Shown: positions 53,292 through 61,471, counted from the stretch's first letter. The stretch is DNA of 64,000 nucleotides from JBAWWY01 sp037144355 (GCA_037144355.1 JBAWWY010000006.1:1-64000); one strand, 5' to 3'. A program made the numbers and translations. The notes: generated by a model from the letters alone, not told the origin.

Positions 53292-53864
53292 ATGAAAATA
53301 GTATGTATAGGCAGCGATATTACCAGGGGTTTTCCTCTGGATCAGGCACAAGGGTGGGTTAGCTTGTGGAGAGAGGCTTCCGGATATGACATTGTCAATA
53401 TGGGTGAAAGTGGAAGCACAGCTGAACATATGGTTTATAGATTTAAGGCGGATGTACTGGATGAAAAGCCAGATGTGGCAGTAATTACTACTGGAACGAT
53501 CGACTTCATGCATTATTTCAAGGAACCTTTGGAAGTAATGGAATTCCTGCTTCATATGGTAAAGAGTTGCCACGATCATGGAATCAGGGTAATTGTTGTT
53601 ACACCAATGCTTATTGATATTCCGGCCGCTTGCAAGGTTATGGCTGGCGATGCTTGCATCGACTATGATGCAGTCAACCGCACTCTTAAAAAATATAGGG
53701 AACTAATTCTAAAAACAGCAGAATCTGCTGGCTATGAAGTTTTGGATATCCAAAAGAAATTTGAAGATGCAATTGTTGGCCAGGATAGAGCCTCATATTT
53801 TGTGGATGGCATTCATCCAAACGCAAAAGCTCACAAATTGCTTGCAAGTTTCGCAACTATTTAG
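53292..53864 (+). CDS. SGNH/GDSL-like hydrolase with displaced nucleophile motif
   Basis: A 190-residue soluble protein with the SGNH hydrolase fold. Block I reads CIGSDITRG, where the usual form is GDSITxG, so Ser and Asp are swapped and Asp sits at the nucleophile position. Block III, usually GxND, reads GTID. Block V DGIHPNAKAHK keeps the catalytic Asp and His. It may be an esterase with altered chemistry or a non-catalytic relative. GGGGG precedes the ATG. A TATAAT at 53240-53245 lacks a good -35. The gene stands alone, ended by the hairpin at 53969-54000. Confidence 0.82.
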   Translation: MKIVCIGSDITRGFPLDQAQGWVSLWREASGYDIVNMGESGSTAEHMVYRFKADVLDEKPDVAVITTGTIDFMHYFKEPLEVMEFLLHMVKSCHDHGIRVIVVTPMLIDIPAACKVMAGDACIDYDAVNRTLKKYRELILKTAESAGYEVLDIQKKFEDAIVGQDRASYFVDGIHPNAKAHKLLASFATI

Positions 53865-53968
53865 AATCAAGAGCTGTAAACAATATCCATAGGCTCCAAT
53901 TCAGTAGTAACAGAAAAGCTCTTGCAAAATAAAACGAGTCAATGAAATTAAAATGAATTTAATTGAAA

Positions 53969-54000
53969 AGGAAGCTTGTCTCAATTGGGATAAGCTTCCT
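53969..54000. terminator. Rho-independent terminator between convergent genes
   Basis: Arms 53969-53982 and 53987-54000 pair over 14 bases with wobble pairs around an AATT loop. T-rich sequence follows on both strands, so it can serve the SGNH gene and the fab operon. Confidence 0.85.
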
Positions 54001-54100
54001 CTTTTATTACTTTTATATCTTTCATTACTTTTTCGACTTTTTTGTTCGAACTAAGTTCGAAGCTCTTCTGAATCAGTAGCTCGGTGATAATTTGCCTTCA

Positions 54101-55177
54101 TCAACTCGACTGTGTGAGTTCGTCGAAAATTTCCTTTACTGTCCTAATTCGGTCTTCCTTGTATGCATTGGTTCCGCAAAAAATCAATCCTTCGTCCAGG
54201 TTGCCCTTGGCGGCATTGACCAATGCCTGGGTTATACAGTAAGGAGTTGTTGCCGCTTTGCATGGAACTATGCAGTCGTTGCAGTATTCCGGCGGGATTC
54301 TCCCCTGCATGGTTCTTTCTACGAATTTATTCTTGATTGCCCTGCCTGGCATTCCTACCGGGCTTTTGACAATTACAATATCCTCTTCTTTTGCCGCAAT
54401 ATATGCTTCTTTGAATCTTATGTCCGCGTCGCATTCCACTGTCGTAACAAACCTGGTAGACATTTGCACTCCGTTTGCCCCACATTCCATTACCTTGTCA
54501 ATATCTTCCCTGGTGTATATTCCTCCAGCAACTATCAATGGAATATCTTTGTCGTGGGCTTCGATTTCTCTCTTTATTTCTTTTATGGTTTCATAAAAAT
54601 CTTCCTGAGCCTGTGGGATGTCATCTGGCTTGTATCCTAGATGCCCTCCCGCGGAAGGACCTTCAAAGACAACTGCGTCAGGTAGACGGTTATATCTCTT
54701 TGCCCAGGTTTTAAATATCAATCCAGTTGCTCTGGCTGAAGAAACTATTGGAATAAGTTTCGTCTTTGTGCCTTCGCATATTCCTGGTAGTCCCATTGGA
54801 AGCCCTGCTCCTGAAATTATCATATGAACTCCAGCCTCAATGGAGGCCTTTACATATTCCTCATAATTGCTGATTGCACACATGATATTAACACCGATTG
54901 CTCCACCGGCACCCTTTGATTTGCTTATTGCTTCGGTAATATTTTTTTTAAGAGCTCTGATATTTGCCTCTACAGTATTTCCTCTGAAGTCGGGTTCATC
55001 AAAGCCAATGTTCGCAGAAGAAATCACTCCAACTCCTCCGCATAAAGCTACAGCTGTAGCCAGGCCTGAGAGTGATATTCCTATTCCCATTCCTCCTTGT
55101 ATAATTGGCACCTTTATTTCCAAGTTCCCAATTTTTAATGGCGGCAGCTTTTTGCCTTCGCCCTTGTTAATCTCCAA
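54101..55177 (-). CDS. Nitronate monooxygenase / FabK-like FMN oxidoreductase
   Basis: A 358-residue FMN-dependent TIM-barrel protein. It shows PIIQGGMGIGISLSGLA at the start, EGPSAGGHLGY for phosphate and flavin binding, and IPLIVAGGIYTREDI. Near the C-terminus four cysteines cluster as CNDCIVPC plus a cysteine eight residues on, a possible metal or iron-sulfur site. It is the last gene of the fatty-acid operon and is distantly related to FabK encoded four kilobases upstream. A role in lipid or nitronate redox chemistry is inferred; the physiological substrate is unknown. Start is a TTG at 55177 with AGGTAGGA upstream. Confidence 0.85.
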   Translation of the reverse strand: MEINKGEGKKLPPLKIGNLEIKVPIIQGGMGIGISLSGLATAVALCGGVGVISSANIGFDEPDFRGNTVEANIRALKKNITEAISKSKGAGGAIGVNIMCAISNYEEYVKASIEAGVHMIISGAGLPMGLPGICEGTKTKLIPIVSSARATGLIFKTWAKRYNRLPDAVVFEGPSAGGHLGYKPDDIPQAQEDFYETIKEIKREIEAHDKDIPLIVAGGIYTREDIDKVMECGANGVQMSTRFVTTVECDADIRFKEAYIAAKEEDIVIVKSPVGMPGRAIKNKFVERTMQGRIPPEYCNDCIVPCKAATTPYCITQALVNAAKGNLDEGLIFCGTNAYKEDRIRTVKEIFDELTQSS

Positions 55178-55218
55178 ATTTTTAATCCTACCTTTCGTTT
55201 TTTAAGCCAAATAGTATC

Positions 55219-55704
55219 CTACTGATATTCTAACTCATCTTGCTTATCTTTGCCAAGTTCTTCGTGCTTTTTTTTAAAAAAGCTTTTCAAATTCTCCATG
55301 GAATGAATTAGAACCTTGGTTTCATCTTCTCCAAGGCTTTCAACTACCTGCTGTACCATTTTATTGTGAAAAACTTCGTGCTGCAGTAGAATCTTTTCAC
55401 CTTTTTCGGAAAGGCTTATCCTAACTATCCTCTTGTCTTCAAGAGATTTTACTCTTACCACATAACCTTTTTCCACCAGTCTTGCAATGCAAATGGTCAA
55501 AGTCCCAACGCTGATCATCAGCTCATTTGCTACCTCAGTCATGGTCTTTTTTCTGTTTTGGCCAATAGCCTCAAGAGTATGAATCTCCGTCATGGAAAGA
55601 TTCCCCACCTTTGATTCTCTAAGATGGGCATCTTCGATTTTCAATATTGTATTGAATACATTTACAAGCAGGTTGTTAAGCAGCTTGATGTCATTATCTG
55701 TCAT
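55219..55704 (-). CDS. fabT: MarR-family regulator, FabT-like
   Basis: A 161-residue winged-helix protein. The DNA-binding part (about 35-105) includes MTEVANELMISVGTLTICIARLVEKGYVVR and the wing SLEDKRIVRISLSEKG. Helices at both ends form the dimer interface. Its place in the fab operon and the FabT-type operator at the operon's head suggest it represses fatty-acid synthesis genes, with acyl-ACP as co-repressor as in streptococci. Unlike Streptococcus, where fabT comes first, it is near the end here. GAGGT precedes the ATG. Confidence 0.83.
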   Translation of the reverse strand: MTDNDIKLLNNLLVNVFNTILKIEDAHLRESKVGNLSMTEIHTLEAIGQNRKKTMTEVANELMISVGTLTICIARLVEKGYVVRVKSLEDKRIVRISLSEKGEKILLQHEVFHNKMVQQVVESLGEDETKVLIHSMENLKSFFKKKHEELGKDKQDELEYQ

Positions 55705-55723
55705 TTATTATACCTCATATTCC

Positions 55724-56155
55724 TTAAGCCATGGCAAATAATATTTCACACTCACAAACAAGCTTGTCTTTTACGAAAGCTGTGGCGGTGCCGGTTCCTG
55801 CACTGCTGCGAAGTCTCCCAAGGGTCACTTTTAAAGTTATCACATCACCAGGAACCACCTTTTGGCGAAACCTGGCGTTCTTTATGCCGCCAAAATAGGC
55901 AGTCTTGCCTCTATGCTCTGGAAGAGACAAGATGCACACCGCCCCAGTCTGGGCTAGAGCTTCAACTATGAGAACTCCTGGCATGATAGGCTCTTGTGGG
56001 AAATGCCCCTTGAAGTAGTATTCATCTTCTCTTACATATTTAGTCCCCACAATAGTTTTGCCAATTTCCATCTCGTTGATTTCATCAATGAGGAGAAATG
56101 GATCCCTATGTGGAATAATTCCCTTGATTTGCTCTTTATCCAATAAAACGCTCAT
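55724..56155 (-). CDS. fabZ: 3-hydroxyacyl-ACP dehydratase FabZ
   Basis: A 143-residue hotdog-fold dehydratase of type II fatty-acid synthesis. It has PHRDPFLLIDEI near the start, the catalytic histidine in HFPQEPIMPGVLIVEALAQ and the glutamate in the same block. Its start is coupled to the fabF stop (1-base gap). It probably supplies the dehydration step for all chain lengths here, as no fabA is seen. Confidence 0.95.
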   Translation of the reverse strand: MSVLLDKEQIKGIIPHRDPFLLIDEINEMEIGKTIVGTKYVREDEYYFKGHFPQEPIMPGVLIVEALAQTGAVCILSLPEHRGKTAYFGGIKNARFRQKVVPGDVITLKVTLGRLRSSAGTGTATAFVKDKLVCECEILFAMA

Positions 56156-56156
56156 C

Positions 56157-57389
56157 CTATTCGCTCCATTTTTTAATTATTATAGTTCCATTGTGTCCAC
56201 CAAATCCCAAAGAGTTTGACAAGCAGTATTCAAGTTCTTTGCTTCTTCCCACGTTTGGAACATAATCCAGGTCCAATTCCTCATCAGGAACTTTGTAATT
56301 AATGGTAGGTGGAATAAAACTTTCATTTATGGCCTTGGTGCAGATTATGGCTTCAATTACTCCCGCTGCTCCAAGCAGATGTCCGGTCATGCTCTTTGTC
56401 GAACTGACTGGTATTTTATATGCGTCTTCACCAAAAGTGGTTTTAATCGCTCTTGTTTCGAAAAGATCATTATACGGAGTTCCTGTTCCATGGGCATTGA
56501 TATATGAAATATCGCTAGGCTTTATGCCTGCATCGTCAAGGGCCATCTGCATGGAAGCCGATGCTCCTTCTCCAGTTGGTGCCGGGGAAGTCATATGGTA
56601 GGCGTCGCATGTTGTTCCGTATCCTACTATTTCTCCATATATTTTTGCCTTTCTATCTAGTGCATGTTGAAGTTCTTCAAGCACCATTATTCCAGCGCCT
56701 TCACCCATGACAAATCCATCTCTTTCCTTGTCAAAAGGAGTTGATGCTCTGTTGATTTCATTTCTTGTAGACAATGCAGTCATATTTGCAAATCCTGAAA
56801 AACATACTGGGGCAAAAGATGCTTCTCCGCCTCCAGCCAGCACTGCTTGAGTATATCCGTGCTTAATGGCCCTATAAGCCTCTCCTATTGCGTTTGTTCC
56901 TGTCGCGCAAGCTGTAACAAGTCCAAGGCAGCTACCTTTTGCCTGAACTGCGATTGCGATGTTGCCGGCGAGAATGTTTCCGATTACTGTTGGTACCAAT
57001 ACAGGTGAAACCCTGCTGACACCTTTATCAACGGCTTTTACCACTTCTTTTTCCAAAGTCATAATTCCGCCAATACCGGATCCGACATATACGCTAAGCT
57101 TTTCAGCAGCTATATTGACTCCGCTCTCAAGACCGCTGTCTGCCATGGCTTCCCTTGCAGCAGTTACTCCAAATTGAGAAAACCTGTCAAAACGCCTGCC
57201 TTCTTTTTTATCAAAATATTCAAAGTCTTTTACTTCTGCTCCAACCTTGCATTTCTGCTCGGCGATGTCAAACTGGGTAATAAAATCAATTCCGTTCTTT
57301 CCGGATTTGATTCCCTCCCAGAAGGTTTCAACATCATTTCCAACAGGTGTTACTGCACCCATTCCAGTTATTACTACTCTTTTATCCAT
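56157..57389 (-). CDS. fabF: 3-oxoacyl-ACP synthase II (FabF)
   Basis: A 410-residue condensing enzyme elongating acyl-ACP with malonyl-ACP. The catalytic Cys is in VTACATGTNAIGEA; the two histidines are in NAHGTGTPYND and SMTGHLLGAAG. A GTG at 57392 directly precedes the better-spaced ATG at 57389 behind GGAG. It follows fabG by 42 bases; no acpP gene lies between, unlike many Firmicute clusters. Confidence 0.96.
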   Translation of the reverse strand: MDKRVVITGMGAVTPVGNDVETFWEGIKSGKNGIDFITQFDIAEQKCKVGAEVKDFEYFDKKEGRRFDRFSQFGVTAAREAMADSGLESGVNIAAEKLSVYVGSGIGGIMTLEKEVVKAVDKGVSRVSPVLVPTVIGNILAGNIAIAVQAKGSCLGLVTACATGTNAIGEAYRAIKHGYTQAVLAGGGEASFAPVCFSGFANMTALSTRNEINRASTPFDKERDGFVMGEGAGIMVLEELQHALDRKAKIYGEIVGYGTTCDAYHMTSPAPTGEGASASMQMALDDAGIKPSDISYINAHGTGTPYNDLFETRAIKTTFGEDAYKIPVSSTKSMTGHLLGAAGVIEAIICTKAINESFIPPTINYKVPDEELDLDYVPNVGRSKELEYCLSNSLGFGGHNGTIIIKKWSE

Positions 57390-57431
57390 CACTTACTCCT
57401 TTATTTCCCTGTTATCTTCCTTTAATATTTC

Positions 57432-58172
57432 TTATATCATCATGCCGCCATCAACGGCGATTACTTGTCCAGTTATATATGAAGCACTATCTGTTGCAAG
57501 GAATACCGCTATTCCAGCCACATCTTCCGGCTTTCCAAATCTTGAAAGACTAATGCTTTGAAGAAGTTTTTCCTTATATTGATCTTCAAGAACTCCGGTC
57601 ATATCTGTTTCTATATATCCAGGAGCTATTGCATTTACCGTTATATTTCTCTTGCCCAGCTCTTTTGCCGCCGAATAAGTCAGCCCGATTACTCCGGCTT
57701 TCGAAGCGCTGTAATTGGCCTGTCCTGCATTTCCCTTTACTCCAGCTATGGAAGAAATATTGATAATTCTACCATACTTTTGCTTAATCATCACTGGGGC
57801 AACCTGCCTCATGAAGTTAAAACTTCCAACCAGGTTAATGTCGATTACTTCGGAGAAATCCTCCTGGGTCATTTTCATTAATAGCTTGTCTTTAGTTATT
57901 CCTGCGTTGTTTACAAGTATATCTACTCTTCCAAGTTGTGAAACTGTTTCGTCAACCACTGCTTTAGCCTGTTCCATAAGTGAAACATCTGCTTTCATTG
58001 TGAGTACCTTGGTACCAAATTGGAGCAATTCCTCTTTCAAAGCTTCTGCTGCCTGGTCATTGCTTTTATAACAAAGCATCACGTTGGCGCCTTGCCTGCA
58101 GAACTCTATTGCTATGGCCTTGCCAATACCACGGACTCCCCCTGTAATTATCGCATTCTTATCTTTAAGCAT
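57432..58172 (-). CDS. fabG: 3-oxoacyl-ACP reductase FabG
   Basis: A 246-residue classical SDR using NADPH to reduce 3-oxoacyl-ACP. The cofactor turn is GGVRGIGKAIA (about 12-22). NNAGITKD, the catalytic Ser in ISSIAGVKG and YSASKAGV follow. The C-terminal AVDGGMMI is typical. It lies 11 bases after fabD. Confidence 0.95.
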   Translation of the reverse strand: MLKDKNAIITGGVRGIGKAIAIEFCRQGANVMLCYKSNDQAAEALKEELLQFGTKVLTMKADVSLMEQAKAVVDETVSQLGRVDILVNNAGITKDKLLMKMTQEDFSEVIDINLVGSFNFMRQVAPVMIKQKYGRIINISSIAGVKGNAGQANYSASKAGVIGLTYSAAKELGKRNITVNAIAPGYIETDMTGVLEDQYKEKLLQSISLSRFGKPEDVAGIAVFLATDSASYITGQVIAVDGGMMI

Positions 58173-58183
58173 GATTCATAGAC

Positions 58184-59197
58184 CTACCTTTCCTGATTAT
58201 CCTGAAAATCCTTCAAAGCCTTGATAGTATGTTCCAAGCTTTCCGCGTTTTCCACATGAAGTGTGTTTATATCGTGTTTGATTTTTTTTGCCAGTCCTGA
58301 AAGAGTCTTGCCTGGTCCAATCTCTATAAATATGTCAATACCTGACTCAATTAGATTATTCATGATTTCTTCCCAATAGACAGGCGTTTTCACCTGCAAG
58401 GCCATTAGCTTCGCCAAAGATTCTGAAGCTGTTATCCCATCTTTTTCATCTTGCGTAATGTACTCAGAGATATCCCTGGAAGTAGCATTGGAATAAACAG
58501 GCTTGTTTGGGTGATTAAGCTCGGTATCTAAAAATAAATCATAAAGTTTACCAGATACAGGTTCCATCAAAGGACTATGAAATGCATTCCCAACACTTAG
58601 AACAACCGTTTTGACGTGGCCATGGTGTTTGGCTATTTCGCAAAATCTTTCCAATGCAATCTTGTCCCCTGCTACCACAGTCTGGGTTGGTGAGTTGAAA
58701 TTAACCCCTTCCAGGATTGAATCTTCCCTTGCCTCTTCAACAATCTGCAAGATGTTAGCTCTTTCACCCATGGCGGCAACCATTCCGCCGCTTCCGAATT
58801 CACCCATCCATTTGCCCCGCTTCTTCACAATCTCAAGACCAGTCTTGAAATCGCCTATGACATCGGCTGCTGTAAGGGCTGCATATTCACCAAGACTGAA
58901 TCCCGCATAGGATACAATCTCCAAGTTTTCATTCTCGCTATTGAAGTTCTGACCCATTGTAAGTTTGGAGAATTCCTCCAAAAACGCCTTATAGCAAGCC
59001 ATGGTAACAGTGTAGATGCATGGTTGCGTTACTTCGGTTCTTCTTAAAGTTTCTTTATCACCGAAAAAACACCAGTTAGTAATTTCCTCACCGGCCATTT
59101 CGAATATTTGTCTGCATATTTTGTATTCATTATAAATGTCCTGTCCCATTCCAGTGTACTGAGCTCCTTGCCCAGCAAAAAGCAAAGCAATTTTCAA
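58184..59197 (-). CDS. fabD: Malonyl-CoA:ACP transacylase FabD
   Basis: A 337-residue acyltransferase that loads malonyl groups onto ACP. It begins ALLFAGQGAQYTGMGQD, has the nucleophile in AGFSLGEYAAL and the catalytic histidine in VGNAFHSPLMEP. It is slightly longer than E. coli FabD because of an insertion before the nucleophile (about 65-85). It overlaps fabK by four bases. Confidence 0.94.
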   Translation of the reverse strand: MKIALLFAGQGAQYTGMGQDIYNEYKICRQIFEMAGEEITNWCFFGDKETLRRTEVTQPCIYTVTMACYKAFLEEFSKLTMGQNFNSENENLEIVSYAGFSLGEYAALTAADVIGDFKTGLEIVKKRGKWMGEFGSGGMVAAMGERANILQIVEEAREDSILEGVNFNSPTQTVVAGDKIALERFCEIAKHHGHVKTVVLSVGNAFHSPLMEPVSGKLYDLFLDTELNHPNKPVYSNATSRDISEYITQDEKDGITASESLAKLMALQVKTPVYWEEIMNNLIESGIDIFIEIGPGKTLSGLAKKIKHDINTLHVENAESLEHTIKALKDFQDNQER

Positions 59198-60144
59198 TAG
59201 GCACCTCCAAAATTCTTTATGCCGATTTGGAATACTTTTTCCGCTTCAGCAAACATCTCTTCTATAATATCTTTGGCACTCTGTTCTTTGTCCACAATTC
59301 CAGCAATTTGGCCAGACATTACAGATCCCAGATCCACATCTCCATCTTTTACTGCAGCTCTAAGTGTTCCGGTACAAAGTTCATTAATTCTTTCAATATC
59401 AGCATTTTCTTTTTCAAGTTTTAAAATTATTCTTGAAAGCTTGTTTTTTAGAACTCTCACAGGATGCCCGGTGCTTCTTCCAGTTACCACAGTATCTGAA
59501 TCCTTTGCCTTCAATATAAGTTTCTTGTAATTGTCTGAAACCGTGCATTCATGTGCAACCAGAAATCTTGTTCCAACCTGTATACCTTTAGCACCAAGCA
59601 TGAAAGCCGCCGCAACACCTCTGCCATCTCCGATTCCTCCTGCTGCAATGACAGGAATCTTTACTGAATCCACAATCTGCGGTACCAAGGCCATAGTTGT
59701 AACTTCGCCTATATGGCCGCCCGCCTCTAGCCCTTCTGCAATAACAGCATCGGCTCCAGCTCTTTCAACTCTCAAGGCGATAGCAATGGAGGCAACCACA
59801 GGTATAACTATGATTCCATTCTCCTTGAGTTTTGCAATGTATTTCCCTGGGTTCCCAGCTCCTGTTGTTACAACATTGACTTTTTCCTGACATGCAACTT
59901 CCATTACTCCGTCTACAAAAGGACTGAGCAACATTATATTTATGCCAAAAGGCTTATCTGTCAGAGTTCTTGTTTTTCTGATCTCGCTTCTTACCCATTC
60001 AGGTTCTGCCCCGCCACAGGCTATTATACCTAGGCCTCCGCCATTGCTTACCGCGGCGGCAAGGGAGCTGTCTGCGATCCACGCCATTCCACCTTGTATG
60101 ATTGGATATTTAATACTTAAAAGCTTCGTAATCTCGTTGTTCAT
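59194..60144 (-). CDS. fabK: FMN-dependent enoyl-ACP reductase FabK
   Basis: A 316-residue FMN enzyme completing each elongation cycle; it replaces FabI. It has YPIIQGGMAWIADSSLAAAVSNGG at the start (given in part), AEGLEAGGHIGEVTTM with the conserved histidine, and IPVIAAGGIGDGRG. FabK-bearing species are usually insensitive to triclosan. The ribosome site GGAGG lies inside the end of fabH at unusually long spacing (14 bases). Confidence 0.94.
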   Translation of the reverse strand: MNNEITKLLSIKYPIIQGGMAWIADSSLAAAVSNGGGLGIIACGGAEPEWVRSEIRKTRTLTDKPFGINIMLLSPFVDGVMEVACQEKVNVVTTGAGNPGKYIAKLKENGIIVIPVVASIAIALRVERAGADAVIAEGLEAGGHIGEVTTMALVPQIVDSVKIPVIAAGGIGDGRGVAAAFMLGAKGIQVGTRFLVAHECTVSDNYKKLILKAKDSDTVVTGRSTGHPVRVLKNKLSRIILKLEKENADIERINELCTGTLRAAVKDGDVDLGSVMSGQIAGIVDKEQSAKDIIEEMFAEAEKVFQIGIKNFGGAY

Positions 60145-60153
60145 AATTTGTTT

Positions 60154-61152
60154 TTAAACCTCCATTAAAATTGCTCCGGCGCTTAATCCTCCACCAAATC
60201 CAACAAGCATGATCTTGTCTCCAGCCTGGACTTTGCCTGATCTCATCAGGTCGTCAAGGGCCATTGGAACGCTTGCTGCAGAAGTGTTGCCAGTATTTTC
60301 TATGCTGATTTGAAATTTCTCTAAAGGAATATCAAATCTTTGTGCCACATTGTTGATAATTCTTATGTTTGCCTGGTGAGGCACGAAAAAGTCTACATCA
60401 CTGATATTTGTATTTGTTCTTTTTAGTATGGTCTCAATAACTTCAGCAACAGCCGAAACTGCAAATCTGAAAACTTGATTCCCATTCATCTTCAGAAACA
60501 TGTCATTTGGTGTTTCCTTTGTAAATGGGGTATCCCGATAATTCATTCCGCATGTTAGAGCGTCATTCACGTCGTCATAATTTTTAATAAAGATATCTAT
60601 AATTCCAAATTTTTCGTCAAGTTCAAGCACTGCCGCCCCAGCTCCATCTCCAAAAAGAATACAGGTACCCCTATCTTCCCAGTTCACCACCCTGCTCAGT
60701 CTTTCGCAGCCGATAACAAGGGCTTTTTTTATCCCACTGGTTTTCATCAGGCTTTCGGCAACCCATGTGCCAAAAATAAATCCGCTACAGGCTGCATTCA
60801 AATCAAATGCAATTGCATTGGCAAGTCCCAGCTCCTTCTTGACAAGAGATGCCATTGATGGAACCAGCATATCCGGTGTCAATGTGGCAAAAATCACAAG
60901 TCCGATTTCATCAGGATTGATGGTTGTATCTGATAATCCTTCCACACTTTTTCTGCTCTCGCCGGCCAAAGCTTTTCTCGCCGCTGAAACAGCTATATCT
61001 AAAGCACTTTCTTCTTCAGCAACATGTCTTGCCTCTATTCCAGTCCTCGATTTAATCCATTCACTATCTGTATCCACAAATTCTTTTATCTTATCGTTAT
61101 CCACCCTTAGCTTGGGTAGAGCCTTGCCAGTTGATAATATTCTTACTCCCAA
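60154..61152 (-). CDS. fabH: 3-oxoacyl-ACP synthase III (FabH)
   Basis: A 332-residue condensing enzyme starting fatty-acid synthesis from an acyl-CoA and malonyl-ACP. The catalytic Cys lies in DLNAACSGFIFGTW, the histidine in VPHQANIRIINNVAQRF and the asparagine in IENTGNTSAAS. In-frame sequence continues up to 61251, but that region contains the promoter and operator. A GGAGGT (61159-61164) sits six bases before the TTG at 61152, which is taken as the start. First gene of the operon. Confidence 0.95.
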   Translation of the reverse strand: MGVRILSTGKALPKLRVDNDKIKEFVDTDSEWIKSRTGIEARHVAEEESALDIAVSAARKALAGESRKSVEGLSDTTINPDEIGLVIFATLTPDMLVPSMASLVKKELGLANAIAFDLNAACSGFIFGTWVAESLMKTSGIKKALVIGCERLSRVVNWEDRGTCILFGDGAGAAVLELDEKFGIIDIFIKNYDDVNDALTCGMNYRDTPFTKETPNDMFLKMNGNQVFRFAVSAVAEVIETILKRTNTNISDVDFFVPHQANIRIINNVAQRFDIPLEKFQISIENTGNTSAASVPMALDDLMRSGKVQAGDKIMLVGFGGGLSAGAILMEV

Positions 61153-61170
61153 AATTTTACCTCCCAAATT

Positions 61171-61187
61171 ATTTTGATTATCAAAGT
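61171..61187 (-). promoter_or_regulatory. FabT-type operator overlapping the start of fabH transcription
   Basis: ATTTTGATTATCAAAGT matches the published FabT site ANTTTGATTATCAAATT at 16 of 17 positions. It lies about ten bases downstream of the -10 box, where a bound repressor would block initiation. The MarR protein encoded at 55219-55704 is the obvious ligand. Confidence 0.85.
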
Positions 61188-61197
61188 ATTTGAAAAT

Positions 61198-61226
61198 ATT
61201 ATATAAAAAATCCATTCTTTTGTCAA
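61198..61226 (-). promoter_or_regulatory. Consensus sigma-A promoter of the fab operon
   Basis: On the minus strand, TTGACA (61221-61226), a 17-base spacer and TATAAT (61198-61203). Both boxes are perfect matches to consensus. Confidence 0.92.
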
Positions 61227-61245
61227 TAAAACAGGTTTGATGTAC

Positions 61246-61273
61246 TTGCACATGGTAAAAACAGTAGTATACT
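61246..61273 (+). promoter_or_regulatory. Probable promoter of the ferredoxin-AOR operon
   Basis: TTGCAC (61246-61251), a 16-base spacer and TATACT (61268-61273). It diverges from the fabH promoter and would give a leader of about 190 bases. Confidence 0.6.
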
Positions 61274-61279
61274 TTATTT

Positions 61280-61446
61280 AGACAAATGTTTTATTCTTTA
61301 ATCTGCTCCGAACTTTTCTAAACCACTTGTTTGAGTGGCTTGTAAAGTCGATAGGGTACAAGGAGTAATTCTTGCACCTGCCTGATTGCGAAGGAGTATA
61401 AAAATTATTTTTTATATTCTTTTTTTGTACCGTAAAAGGAGGTGTT
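61280..61446 (+). ncRNA. Structured 5' leader of the AOR operon (candidate riboswitch/attenuator)
   Basis: The leader contains several possible pairings. CTCC (61306-61309) can pair with GGAG (61362-61365), and they enclose a CCACT/AGTGG hairpin (61323-61338). GGTACAA (61355-61361) can pair with TTGTACC (61425-61431). An AT-rich hairpin (about 61393-61419) runs into a seven-T tract. The alternative pairings and the T-tract just before the ribosome site resemble an attenuator. The downstream enzyme needs tungsten or molybdenum pterin, so a Moco/Tuco-type sensor is one possibility. I could not match the conserved core from memory, and coordinates are approximate. Confidence 0.4.
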
Positions 61447-61462
61447 TCCGGCATATGCCGGA
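61447..61462. promoter_or_regulatory. 16-bp perfect palindrome between Shine-Dalgarno and start
   Basis: TCCGGCATATGCCGGA lies between AAAGGAGGTG (61435-61444) and the ferredoxin ATG at 61469. In DNA it could be an operator; in RNA a GC-rich hairpin that affects ribosome access. Confidence 0.6.
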
Positions 61463-61471
61463 GAGATTATG
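61454..61471 (+). CDS. Possible five-codon leader peptide MPERL
   Basis: ATG CCG GAG AGA TTA TGA begins nine bases after the strongest ribosome site in the region (AAAGGAGGTG). Its stop overlaps the ferredoxin start as ATGA. The overlap suggests translational coupling, but such a short frame can arise by chance. Confidence 0.35.

Noticed and set aside
61153..61251. Longer FabH starting at 61251
   Set aside because: The region holds the consensus promoter and FabT operator; the extra residues match nothing in FabH, and a well-placed GGAGGT precedes the TTG at 61152.
61280..61446. Firm call of a Moco/Tuco riboswitch
   Set aside because: The context fits, but the conserved core could not be confirmed by eye; reported only as a candidate structured leader.
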